NCBI GenBank assembly: GCA_021234155.1
Contig: JAJEKV010000032.1
Location: forward strand, 3,244,156-3,308,155
Length of the DNA stretch: 64,000 bases
Reading direction: 5' to 3'
From: Isoetes taiwanensis
Taxonomy: Eukaryota > Streptophyta > Lycopodiopsida > Isoetales > Isoetaceae
Shown here: one piece after another, positions 1 to 10,323 of the stretch
Layout of the letters: each line of letters opens with the position of its first letter
How positions within the stretch are numbered: the stretch's first letter is position 1
Program-made: the position numbers and the translations under genes
The notes under the pieces: model-generated
What the model saw: the letters and a program-made list of their open reading frames with translations, nothing else
Told to the model about the DNA's origin: nothing
Database searches by the model: none

Positions 1-130
1 TCATGTCTTTGGCCTAAGTGCAATTGCACCTGATTGTACTTGGGGCTGCTTATTGAATCATGGTTTGTTCTTGCAAAGATCATTTCATGATTAATAGTCT
101 TGAAGGTCTTAGGATCTGATTGATTTCAGA
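1..130. other. Flanking sequence, no feature recognised
   Basis: AT-rich sequence before the poly(T) end of the first LINE. I see no open frame or repeat that I can name. It may be an intron or intergenic flank of the phosphatase-like fragment further right, but nothing in it proves that. Confidence 0.3.
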
Positions 131-639
131 GGGTTTTTTTTTTTTTTGGAAGGACGCGAGCCTTTATTATTTTGAGAAAGTTACAAACAAAGTACAATGG
201 GGAGTAAAAACTCAGTAGAGAAATTGTCCACTAGAGCAAATCCACTCCATCCGAATGCAACATCTAAATTATAGTGCAAGGAGAGAGGAAAAGCTCATGA
301 ATAAGTCTGAATATGAAGATAATATTCCCAAATATATCTCTTCACTTCATTAGCTATTGATGAGCACCTAAATGCTTTGACAATTCGTTGTTGGGCCTCG
401 ACAAAAACCTGTGTATCAGAACAGACATGACCTTAGAATATGAGAAGATTCCTTCTCTTCCAAATGGACCAAATGATCCATGCAAAATCCAGATGAAAAG
501 CCCTTTTTGCCAAATTTTCCTAGCCAGTTGGGTAGACTGCTAATAACAGCTGCTGCCTATTCAAACCACAGTGAAAAAGGCATTGAAGCCACATCTACAT
601 GTTGACATAGGACGAAGCAATGCTTTGTCTCTGCACATA

Positions 640-2480
640 GGGGACAAAGTGCAGACACATCTGGATGAAATCTGTGCACCACAACATTAACGCGCACACA
701 ACAATGAGTGATTCGTCACCACAAAACAAATACTTTGAGATGGAGCAGTTCATCCCATACCCCCATTTCTATACTAGTTTCTGCCAGTCCCTAGGGATGG
801 TCAAAGGCCACTTTGCTGAAGGAGGCATGACTTCAGCAGCAAGGGAAGATCTTATACATGGAGTTCACCAACTTATTTGCTTTGACAAGCTCATGTACCA
901 TCCAAAGCTGAGGGGCATCCACTTGTGCTATTGGAGGCAGAACTGAAGACACCTTCTGCCAAATAGCCCGATCCCATCTTAAAAGGAGGGACTTGAATCT
1001 AAACTCTTCCCAGGTCAGCAACCGCATTTGGTTATTATACCAATTAGGTATCATCTGCACACTGCCAATTTCCATCGATGCTACGTCAACAGATGGACCG
1101 AAGATACTAGAGTACCACCATCTAAAGGATTCCACCAACATCTCACAGTAGTGCTAGTATATGCAAGATGGTGAAAATGAAATAGAGATCGTACAATCTC
1201 CTATGCAGTAAGCAGTCTTTTGAGAAATGGAGAAGCATTATAATATGCTGTTAGTGGGTAAAACAGAGCCCAAGGGAGAAGTGGCTTAACAAATGGAGAC
1301 CCAAAAGAGATGCACATTTACAAAGACTGATACACAAGGAGGGAGCCTGGGGACTCGTCCATATTATTCAAAATTCTCCAAATAGACTTAGAAATCATTA
1401 CCTTGCTTTGCAAAAGAAGATTGATCATCCCAAGGCCGCCAAAATGCTTTGGCAACATGCACTTTGCCCAACTGACTTTGACATCATCGCCCTCCTCTAT
1501 TCCCCTCAAATGAAGTTCCTGACAATAATGAGTTGGACTTTTGACTGTGGAGCCAGCATGAATGAGGCCATATATACATGGGTGATACTCAAAACCGATG
1601 TAGCCACAACTATTTGTCCTGCCATGGAGAGCTTAGCTGTGGACCACCAAAAAGGTGGTTTTCCAAGCCCTTAATTACTACCTCCCAAGCATCTCTAGAT
1701 GAGATATGAACACCTACTAGGATACCAAGAAGTTTGGTTGCTTTACCATGGTGAAGAACCTTCCATAGAAATGCAATTACACATGGTGGAATTGGAGAGT
1801 CCAATGCCCATAGTGTTGTACACTTGTGCCAACCAACAAAAATACCAGATACCAGGGAAAAAGAGTCTAGCAAGGAAATGGTGTTCTGCAAATTTTGCTC
1901 ATCTGCCTTCAAGAAAAGGAAAGTGTCATCTACATATTGATTACAAATCTTCTATGATCCTTTGTTCATAGGAAGTCCATGCAAGATGCCTTTTTGAGCA
2001 GCAAGAGAGAAGACTTGGGCAAGAACATCTACCACAACTGAAAAGAATAGTAAATCCCTGACAGATACCATGACCCATTTGAAAAAATGATGAGGGTTCC
2101 ACTTGAAAGAGAATAGAAGTAATGAATTCTCATAATATCAGAAGCGAATTAGGCACCAAAACCTGACTAAGTGGAGGATATAGTCAGCAAGAATGTCCCA
2201 AAGATTTTGTGCATAAGCCTTCGTAAAGATCTTATACACAGGGCGCCAATCTAAAATTGATAAAGGCTCCTTTAATGCACTCCGAGTTAATAATTTGTCT
2301 AGATGCCTCTGCCGCTTGAAATCTAGAAAGGCATCGTACACATCATCACCAACTCAATTCCAGAACTCCTGAAAGAACTCCATAGGAATACCCTGAATTC
2401 CAGGACACTTTCCTCGCTTCAAAAGAAAGGTAGCATCTGCTAGATCATTCACCGTAATCTCTGCTTCTAAATGAGCCCTT
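640..2480 (-). pseudogene. LINE-A reverse transcriptase and zinc-finger region
   Basis: Decayed RT half of the LINE-A ORF2. Readable pieces in order on the minus strand are the RT fingers (GKCPGIQGIPMEFFQEFWN near 2440-2360), DWRPVYKIF near 2250 (family consensus DWRPISLL), the catalytic box YVDDTFLFLKA at about 1936-1904, a thumb-like segment (1912-1610), the post-RT segment WAKCMLPKHFGGLGM (1509-1318), and a CPLCAETKHCFVLC zinc cluster near 640. The YVDD active site itself is intact, but the frame is broken at least six times. L1-type RTs copy the element RNA at a nicked chromosomal target. This copy is a relic and probably makes no functional protein. Confidence 0.8.
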
Positions 2481-3151
2481 TCCTCCTCAGCTACAATAAG
2501 ATCTACCTTAGCAAGTAACGCCTCCTAAAAGTCTTGTTGGAAGGCAAGGCGCCGAGAAACAAAGAAAAAAGAAAAGTGGTCATGCAAAAGAGCTTAAGTT
2601 GCTCAGGATCAGAATGAAAGGCCCATCTTGAACTTAGAGAGACACCATCGCAGAAGTTTATCTTCGAATTTTTGTAGCTCTGAAAAAGAATCATGTGCAG
2701 CGATCCCCTCTTCGACCGCTTTGACTCAAGCGTGATGAATTTGCTCAGCTTCCATCTATCTAATGCTAGCACGAATCTGCTTTTCCTCCTGGTCATTTGA
2801 TGATATAATTGATCTACAAGCCATGTTGGTACAGAGCAATTAGAATTCCTCAATTCATAGCAACTTGTTGACGGCCCCAATTCTTAGCAAAAGACTTCAT
2901 TGCAGCCAAAGCATCAACAATCCAAGCCATTCCTTTCCTTCTCACAAAGGCAAAGGTCCAAGCTCATCGTTCAAGAATGAAATATTCAATTTAAAGTAAG
3001 TCTTGATCTTGTTATGCACCACGTCTTGAGAGCAAGAGAAAAACTATAGATTGTGATCCGAAATAGAGCTATCAAGCATGTTTTTGCATGAGAAATTATG
3101 CAAATTGTAATATCCCCTATCATGATGTGCATATGCTCTACCCTCTTCAAG

Positions 3152-3706
3152 CTAGCCATTGCACCAAGTGTAGCTATGATCGCCATCCACCTCTACAAAA
3201 CCACAATCATGCATCAAGCAATGCCATTGTTCATGTTCAAAGCCTTGGATAATTTCTGATCCTTTGCTACACCGATCAGCTTCCAACTCAACCATGTTGA
3301 AATCATCCACCAACAACCACACAACATGAGCATCCAATCGAATTAGCTTGGATCTCAAAGCAGCCGAGAGTGCACCTCTCTGACGAGGCCTGTTGTGCAC
3401 ATACACATTTACTAGTCAACACTCTTGTCCCTTATCAAACCACTTGATAATGGTCCAGCGACCAAATCTGCTTATGTGAGTAAATGTGACTGCTATATCA
3501 TGTCTCCATGTTGACTCCTGCTTTTTCCGAGTCTATTGCAGCCACCATGACATTATATTGCCTCCTTTTGCATGTCCTCCTTTTTGCACTTCTGCTCTTA
3601 TAAACAATAAAAAATCTGACTTCAACCTAGCAAGAGCTATGGAAAGTCTGCCCCTTTTGGTTGGGAAAGAAGCAACGCCCCAAACATTCCAAGACACTAG
3701 CTTCAT
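3152..3706 (-). pseudogene. LINE-A endonuclease domain
   Basis: N-terminal part of LINE ORF2. It starts MKLVSWNVWG at 3706, matching the usual SWNVRG start of plant L1 endonucleases (exonuclease-endonuclease-phosphatase fold). A second piece reads VNVYVHNRPRQRG and then VVWLLVDDFNMVE, where the family consensus is GDFN; the Gly is replaced here by Asp. It ends in VEVDGDHSYTWCNG near 3152. This domain nicks target DNA to prime reverse transcription. The middle, including the usual QEHK box, is not readable, and stops occur, so it is inactive. Confidence 0.75.
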
Positions 3707-4220
3707 GGTGCAGAAGGCTCTGGTGGCCGCTGTTCCAAATCCATAGAGTCCCCATTAGCACAGGGTTGAAGCACAATATAATGTATCAAAAAAAGTCGTA
3801 TTTCCAACTACTAAAGTAGTTAGAAAATTAGTGGGAATGTCAACTTGTTCTTCACATATGCAAAACACAGATAGTCAAGGGCAATCAGCAACTGGTTTGG
3901 AATTGCACGATAGCTGTAAAAATCCGATTTCCATTGAGCCAAACACTGCAATCTTGATTTGTCCATGTAATTATATGTTCAAATGGACTAGCTTTTTACA
4001 AAGGAGTAATTACATGATTAGTTGCTCTCTTAGTTTAAGAACAAGAGTATAATCTGATTTTTGCAGCTAGGTCCTAGGGTTTTGATTTGCATTTGGCCCA
4101 AGTCTTTGTTGTCCACAACTTGTAGAAATAGTGTATTTCCGTTTTTTTGCTCCAAAGAGTAGTCCACAAGTCTGTTGCATGTTGTTGCGTAGCAATGATT
4201 TTTTATTTATGTACATCTAG
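3707..4220. other. Gap between LINE-A and the phosphatase-like exons
   Basis: No coding signal recognised. It ends in a good 3' splice site (TACATCTAG at 4212-4220) that opens the first readable exon of the next gene, so the right part is probably intron. Confidence 0.35.
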
Positions 4221-5200
4221 ATATTCAAGGCCACTCATCAAAGATAGGTACTGCTGTGGAAGCTGAAGGTAACAACAAAGAGTTGATCTTTCATGAAGAG
4301 AATGAGCCAAAGACGACAATGATTTCACCAGGTAATGCATGTTCGGATAAGCTAGGTTTCTGCAAAGGAAATGTATTTGTTATTACATGTTGTCAATTTC
4401 TATGTGTAATGCTTGTAGAGTTAAAGAGACCGCAACATGGGAAAGATATGAGCGACACCGCTTCATCACCTTGTGGAAAGAAACTGAATGTGGGCAGTCC
4501 GCTTGTTGACAATCGGAAGGCTACTTTGTCTCAATCAAAGTTTGTTGGTGCAGCAAAAGATAATAAGGCCATTGAAACTCATGGTAGTCTTCCCATTTCA
4601 TCATGTAGTCCAGTTGTGAAGACAAAGAAAGAGACATCTCATCGAACACAATCAGAAGAATCTGTTTCACCTGGTAATTCTTTGTTTTTTTTTTGTATAA
4701 AGTGTTTCATATTTGTTTATTTCAAAGCATTTCCTTCCAGGAAATACAAGGGCTTTAATGACTGCAAGGAAGAAACTTAAACGTAGCGCGAAGTATTTAG
4801 CAGCCCTTCCAAGTCTCCATGTAACAAAAGGATCAAGTCACATAAAAAGCTTTTGATTTTTGAGCTAGATGGAGTCTTGCTGAAGCTATTTGAGAATACT
4901 GAGCCATTGCCAAGTTGTGTCATGGATGGTGATGGTGCAGAACTAAAGCAACTTAATCACACAAAGATAGTTGTATTACGCCCGAAAGCTAAGGAGCTTC
5001 TAGAGTGGTGCATGGAGCACTTCAAGATTGCCATTTGGACAACAATGAGCAGCACTGCAACTAATCTTATTCTAAATCAAATGTTTGAAAAAGCTGTTCG
5101 AGAAAGATTACATTTTATATGGTCTTCAGGGAAGTGCACAAATACGGCATTCAAAGTTGATAGGAAGCCTATTTTGTTGAAGGAGTTGAGCAAGGTTTAA
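4221..5200 (+). pseudogene. FCP1/NIF-type CTD phosphatase-like gene fragment (three exons)
   Basis: Three exons join in phase 1: 4221-4331, 4419-4673 and 4741-5200. They are separated by short GT-AG introns of 87 bp (4332-4418) and 67 bp (4674-4740). The first two exons encode a Ser/Lys-rich low-complexity region. The third gives a NIF (HAD-type) domain start: KKLLIFELDGVLLKLFEN, then VVLRPKAKELLEWCMEHFKI and AIWTTMSSTATN, typical of plant SCP/FCP1-like phosphatases that remove phosphate from the RNA polymerase II C-terminal domain. The catalytic DxDG(T/V) box reads ELDGV, so the nucleophilic first Asp is Glu. The frame ends at TAA after KELSKV, where relatives continue with a Trp, losing the second half of the domain. 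No start codon or upstream exon is found. It is either a truncated pseudogene or a gene whose remaining exons lie outside. Confidence 0.7.
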
Positions 5201-7054
5201 AACAACAGATACGACCTTCGATACTGTCCTGTTGTTTACAAGAGAAATCTTTACGATAAATGGTGCGCTAAAGCAATAGGTGTCGGAGCAATATATGCTA
5301 TAGTATTTCCAAAGCCTATAAATTAACTGCATGCTAAGTCTGATAAGTTACCTTCTAGAGCCTAATTGAACTCCAAACATATACCAATAACCATACTGAT
5401 TAAAGAGGCAGAAAAAAGAAAAAAAAACAAGGTGCTACGCACGGAGGGTTGCCCTCCATGGCCAGAGAGTGAAGTGGCTTAAGTCATAGTTGTAGACAAT
5501 AGAGTATTTGAATCGAAATTGCTATTTTAAAACATTGACATTTTGTGAAGGTGTAATGGACCTAGCAACCTAGCACCAACGTTAAGATGTAAGTAATGTT
5601 GCCATTATATAAGAGTGCATTTTCAATAGTAAAATAAATGATTATGTGCTAGGATTACATGCATGCAATGTGTCCATGCATGCAGTGTGTGCATGCATGC
5701 ATGCATGCATGCAAGGGCATTGCTAGGTTATATAAGCGCAACATATTATTCTTGATTTCTTGGGAAGGAGTTTTCCATGGAAAAGAAATCTTTTATGTGA
5801 TGGTGAAGCATTCGGAAGGAGATAGATTGCAGATGGATTGCTGAAGGAGCGAGTTGCGTGCAGAGATCTAGGAGTGTTGCTGGGAGTGCAGAAGAAGCAA
5901 GCGGGATTTTCAAGTGGGGATCAAGCCAAACAGTCAAAGCAATGGGGCATTGAGTGTTTACATACTATGCAACTCATATCAAATGAATGAAGAATTTCTC
6001 AATCAATAGTTGTATTTGAACGTGGACTCTTTACCATTTGCCACTTGCAATTCAACTTCTTGATAGAAAAATCAATAAGGAAATATCATGTGCTCAAGTT
6101 TCAACCTTCAATCTATCTTTGCACGAACAAGAAATAGAAAAAGAAATCGAAATATGTATTCACAATCTCATAGGACTTGCGATATAAGGTTCAATATAAA
6201 CACTATGACGTTCCCCCGGAGTATATGCTACGATATGCGTTCATCCTATGGCCAGGTTAGTGTCAAGTTTGAATAGTCGACTTGTACAGGGTCCAGAGTA
6301 GTCCAGAACGTCCCAAATATTGGCTTACTACATTATAAATGAGTGACACCACTCACCTTAGGCAAGATAACTCCACATTGTCACATGGACTGCCTCATTA
6401 GCGCCCTGCCCAATCAATTGTCCATTCCTAGCCTCCTGGTAATAGGGTTTTGCCAAATCTCCTCTGGCAACACAAGACTTCAGGTCAAATCTGGATGGAC
6501 AACGGATCCAACTAATAAAGACATGGCCCAAGATAACACTAGGGTATGATGCAGACAATTGATAGGCTGCTCCCCTCAGGGCAACCCTATGTTCAAAACA
6601 TAGTTCGACCATATGCATTATGCAGTGGCTTGGATGTAGATTACTCGTCAGGCAGTATGTCTGAGTATATTGCAATGCAATAATAAATGCAAAACTCTAA
6701 AACAGAGCTTGTTCCACTTTACAGTTGCTAGTTGCTGTAATTATTGAGCTGCTGTCTTCTTTCTGGTATTTTCCCAGTTCCAATATCATTACCTGATCCA
6801 AGGAACAAATATCCAATGCCAGATCTTGCAATAAAAAACAGGGCCAAGTTAAGAGACTCACATTTCTTTCGTCGTAGATTCTTTCGGTAGAAGCTCATTT
6901 CCAAATGCTCTGAATTTCCACACAATATGACAAGGCAATTTATCTCATTATTGCCCTGTCATTATATTTTCCAGCATAGCATAGATTTTATCAATCCCTG
7001 GATGGTGTTCGTCTACGTACCTTTGCAGCAACTCTACTTTATAAGAACTTTTTA
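5201..7054. other. Intergenic region without recognised genes
   Basis: About 1.85 kb, AT-rich. Apart from the GCAT microsatellite (5656-5712) I see no gene. The longest frame (6675-6358, minus, about 105 codons) has no motif I recognise and I do not call it. Confidence 0.35.
5656..5712. repeat. (GCAT)n microsatellite
   Basis: Alternating ATGCATGC tract, pure at 5691-5712 and interrupted before that. It is self-complementary, so it can form hairpins. It lies in non-coding DNA. Confidence 0.9.
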
Positions 7055-8191
7055 TCATATGAGCCCCCACATATATGACATGAGCACATATGCCCCAGAA
7101 CAAAAATGATCTAGTTGAAGAATTTCATCAAAGCATTTTCTTGCTAGCTGCACATTGCAATGTATTTTGCATGAAGTTAATAGTGTGGTCCACAGACATA
7201 TGTCAGGATGCAATGTAGTTTTGAGCAAATTTTCAGCTTCATTGACACAGGCAGCATGACCCAATAGATCCAACAAACATGTAACATGAAATATGTTGTG
7301 CGCCTGATGATCACCATATTGGCTCATGCTCTTAAAAAAAAATTTCCTTCATCCACTAGGCTAGCCTGTTTATTGCAGTAAGAATGCCACTAAAAATTAT
7401 AGCATTTGGTTTAATACCATCATGTTGCATATCTAGAAGGGACTGCATTGTAGGTCCAGCTTCACCAAGCTGAGCATATCCTGTAACATATCCTGTAACA
7501 TATCCTGTAACTATTGTAACTATTGTCCCCCAAGACACTACACTTCTATTGGGCATTTTATCAAAGACATTCTCTGCCAAGCTCCCACATTTGGCATACA
7601 TATCAACGAGAGCATTACCCAATTACCCAAGACACTATCATGTTGGAATTTATCATCAGTAATTTGTTCATGGATACTCCTTCCTCGTTCTATAGCACCT
7701 ACATTACCACATGCTTTCAAAACACTCAACAATGTAACCTTAATAGGCGTTACGTTCTCCATCCTCGTTTTATAGCACCTACATTACCACATGCTTTCAA
7801 AACACTCAACAATGTAATCTTAATAGGCGTTACGTTCTCCATCCTCGTTTTATAGCACCTACATTATCACATGCTTTCAAAACACTCAACAATGTAACCT
7901 TAATAGGCGTTACGTTCTCCATCCGCATATTTTCAAAACATTGGAAAGCAAGATAACCTTCTCCAAGCTCAGCATATTCCAAATTCATAGAATTCCATGT
8001 TATGACATTTCTACAAGGCAATGTTATGAAAACGCTCCATGCTTCCTCTTAACTGCCAAATTTGGCATACATATCAACATCAACGAGAGCACTTCCAACA
8101 ACAATGTCAGATTCGAGTTTATTTTCAAGAACATGCTTATATGCTTATGGATGTCCTTACCTTGATCTAAGGACCCAATACTACCACATGT
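7055..8191 (-). pseudogene. PPR (pentatricopeptide repeat) gene, PLS type, broken
   Basis: Minus-strand PPR remnants in correct order. The first is LKTCGSIGSLDQGKDIHKHI (about 8200-8140), then MPCRNVITWNSM (8021), SVLKACGNVGAIERGRSIHEQI (7730-7660), and [30 protein letters not shown] (7622 on). Last comes an E-type C-terminal segment, LLDLLGHAACVNEAENLL and CLWTTLLTSCKIHCNVQLA, ending near 7055. PLS-class PPR proteins bind organelle RNA and usually direct C-to-U editing. The frame shifts several times, an 80-bp block is triplicated, and a 12-bp unit (VTGY) is repeated near 7480-7510. No DYW domain is seen. The 5' end has been replaced by PEAPOD exons. The repeat wording resembles seed-free plant PPRs. 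Confidence 0.88.
7691..7930 (-). repeat. 80-bp tandem triplication inside the PPR pseudogene
   Basis: Three near-identical 80-bp units begin at 7691, 7771 and 7851. They correspond to the minus-strand PPR segment MENVTPIKVTLLSVLKACGN. Because 80 is not a multiple of three, each extra unit shifts the frame. Identity between units is very high (one or two differences), so the duplication is recent compared with the decay of the rest. Confidence 0.93.
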
Positions 8192-8839
8192 CTTCAAGGC
8201 AAGCACTTGTTGAATTGCTTGGGACTTATTCCAAGATGGTCTTCGCATGCCTAAAGATTGTAGAACATTGTTTCAAAGTTGTAACAAAAAATCATAAAAG
8301 ATGTGTTTAATCTGATAAAAATGCCATTGCAAGGCACTCTATATATGCTTAAGAGAGACTAAACCACATCTACTATCAGATGCACAGCTATAAAAGGAAT
8401 TATCCTCATTAAAACAAAAACTTCAGACGTGTTGTTCTATGGGCCAAATGTGCATTTTGCATTTAAAGACCGTCAATGCCAAAACAGCCAGAAGTGGTAA
8501 CAAGGGAAGAACACTACCTTTCTCCTTGAGATACCTGCGACAGTCTTCCCTAGTGAGCTGCATAATGTCGGCTTCCGAGAGCTCTTCTAAGGGTTTGATC
8601 GAAGGCAACTTCTCACTTCTGGCCGTTTCCCTTTCTTGACAAGTTTTTTCCTCTTCTGCCCGGCCTCCATCAGATTCAGAGCCACTGTTGGTAATATTTG
8701 CAGAAGAACTACCATCACAACCATCTTAGCAGCTATTCTTCCCTCTCACATCAGAACTCTTGTCTCCACCTACGCCATCCCCAAAGCTCTTAGTGTCATT
8801 TTATGTGCCGTCAGACTCCATAGCTGCCGGAGCTTCCAT
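8192..8839 (-). pseudogene. PPD: PEAPOD (TIFY4) N-terminal PPD-domain exons, fused to PPR
   Basis: Two minus-strand exons. Exon 1 runs from the ATG at 8839 (MEAPAAMESDG) to 8518 and exon 2 starts at 8250, with a 267-bp GT-AG intron (8517-8251). Joined in phase 1 they give KPLEELSEADIMQLTREDC, then RRYLKEKG and MRRPSWNKSQAIQQVLALK. This is the PPD domain of PEAPOD proteins, the TIFY-family repressors that limit meristemoid division and leaf growth. Exon 1 has two in-frame TAA codons (8803-8801 and 8728-8726). Exon 2 passes without a stop from ...QQVLALK into PPR sequence (TCGSIGSLDQG). The TIFY and Jas-like parts are absent. It is clearly PEAPOD-derived, and clearly not an intact gene as it stands. 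Confidence 0.85.
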
Positions 8840-9329
8840 TCCAAAGAAGTGGGTTCGAAACCCTCACATAATCTGGGGTTTTCAGCCTTTCATTACATGG
8901 AGTGGCAGAAAAGACCACAGGACTGAATTTTTGTTAGAAAGAGCATTTTTTCCCACCGGAGACCTATGCAAAGAATTGCGAGATAAGATCTGAGGCTGAA
9001 ATTAACTAATCAGAGGACCGATCGCAAGGTCCAGCGCTGATTTCCTCGTTCTGCTATGCTGCAAATGCAGCTTGTGGCTTTAGGAAGGGCAGAATGAACT
9101 TTGCACGACAGAAAACAGAGGGTCCCTTTTTCTAGAATCCGGTTAGCCGGTTTCGAAATCGATGCGTAAGAACAGCCACGACTGCCAATTTACTCCTTAT
9201 AGCAAGTTTTTAAGTCATTGGCATATTCCTGGCATATACTAGTATATACTTAGAATATGCCATAACCCCACATAAACAAGGGCTTGCCCCCCTAGGGGCA
9301 ACCCAAAAAAAAGCAATCCTCTACTCGCC
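8840..9329. other. Gap with no recognised gene
   Basis: The left part would be the 5' flank of the PEAPOD-like exons. I see no promoter element I would defend and no coding segment. Confidence 0.3.
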
Positions 9330-10075
9330 ACATGAATTCCCATAGGGTGTCGATATACATGCTAAATATTTTAGGTAATAAAGGGCATCCCTGTTTAACC
9401 CCAATATCATATTCTACCCCTTCTTCTATTTTTATTTGTTGTCTAAGCTTTTCCATACAATGACTATTGCAATTATGATATTGTGTAAGAGTTCCAGATC
9501 TTGCAATCTTTGTTCTTTGTAATTATTATCTCCTAGAAACTGTGTCAAAAGCATTATTGAAATCCACAAAGCAACAATATAATGTCTTCCCTTTTGAACA
9601 TGTTTTCTCTATTAGAACACTTAGTGTGACTAATTGGTCTACTCTTTCATGGTTTGGTTTAAACCCCGCCTGCCCCAGAGCTTGTTTTTTATTAGCTTCT
9701 GTCCATTCTGTTGTTTTAATCTTTAAGGTCTTGTTGAACCATTCTGCCATGACATTGCTTATTATGATGGTTATATAATTCCGCGAATTTAGTGGGATTC
9801 CTCCTTATGAAGTAGTATTATCTTATTTCATTGCCAACTTTTTGGTAGCCCTTGATGTAGGGCTGCATTGAATATCTTTGTTATCAGTCATTAGTTCTTC
9901 GCCTGCCTCCTTGAAGATATTTGTTGTGAACCCTAGCAGATTGGATGCTTTATTGTTATTGAGTTTGTATAATGCCTTCCCTACCTCTTCCTTAGCAAGA
10001 GCTTCCTTTACTCCCCTGCTAGGATTTCCAATGGCCGAGCTCCTAAATTATACACTTGTGTTAGGCGGTCCTCCC
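9330..10075 (-). pseudogene. LINE reverse transcriptase fragment of a second lineage
   Basis: Minus-strand RT fragment. Pieces in order are KASNLLGFTTNIFKEAGEE (about 9960-9900), MAEWFNKTLKIKTTEW, ALGQAGFKPNHERVDQLVTL, KGKTLYCCFVDFNNAFDTVS (to 9526), and GVKQGCPLLPKIFSMYIDTL (about 9400-9340). The boxes QAGF(R/K)P, FVDFxxAFD and QGCPLxP are RT motifs 1, A and B. The wording differs clearly from the L1-type LINEs elsewhere in the window (NQSAF.P.., DFAKAYDSV), so this is another non-LTR clade. No endonuclease, no catalytic xxDD box and no own tail are visible. Stops interrupt it. Confidence 0.8.
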
Positions 10076-10100
10076 ATATCTTCTAATCCCTTATTTTGGA

Positions 10101-10114
10101 TTTTTTTTTTTTTT
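10101..10114. repeat. Poly(T) tract
   Basis: Fourteen T in a row. It could be the tail of a minus-strand retroelement lying to its right, but only about 200 bp of anonymous AT-rich DNA lies between it and the next element, so its origin is unclear. Confidence 0.6.
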
Positions 10115-10310
10115 GGGGATGTAGGAAAAAGAAGATATTAAAAATGATATCAAATAATTTACTTTCAAGATCACAAGATGAATGTTTGAATTCTCATCTC
10201 AACATTATACAAATGACGAGGATAATTAGTCAATATTTGTCTAGTGAAAATAATAGCAACAAAGTGCAAAATATCAATCAATAATGATAATCATTGAAAT
10301 ATACTATGGC

Positions 10311-10323
10311 AAAAACACTTTAG
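10311..10323. repeat. Left target-site duplication of LINE-B
   Basis: AAAAACACTTTAG, matching 12 of 13 bases of 41830-41842. The right copy overlaps the poly(A) tail, so part of the match is expected for L1 insertions at A-rich targets. The CACT-TAG half carries the information. Confidence 0.65.

Larger units (their letters stand above)
131..3706 (-). mobile_element. LINE-A: degraded L1-type non-LTR retrotransposon
   Basis: A minus-strand L1-like element of about 3.6 kb. The poly(T) on the plus strand at 131-146 is its 3' poly(A) tail. Going right, the minus strand reads a CCHC-like zinc region, reverse transcriptase, linker and apurinic endonuclease in the expected order, starting at an ATG at 3706 (MKLVSWNVWG). 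No ORF1 is recognised upstream of the endonuclease. Many stops and frameshifts split the ORF, so this copy cannot move on its own. The order EN-RT-zinc finger and the poly(A) tail identify the class. Flanking target-site duplications could not be established, so the 5' limit is approximate. Confidence 0.85.

Noticed and set aside
114-4060. ATCTGATT at 114-121 and 4052-4059 as a target duplication of LINE-A
   Set aside because: The left copy is ten bases away from the poly(T), the right copy is 350 bp beyond the endonuclease start, and both lie in ordinary TCTGATTT...CAG intron-end-like contexts. Eight bases can match by chance.
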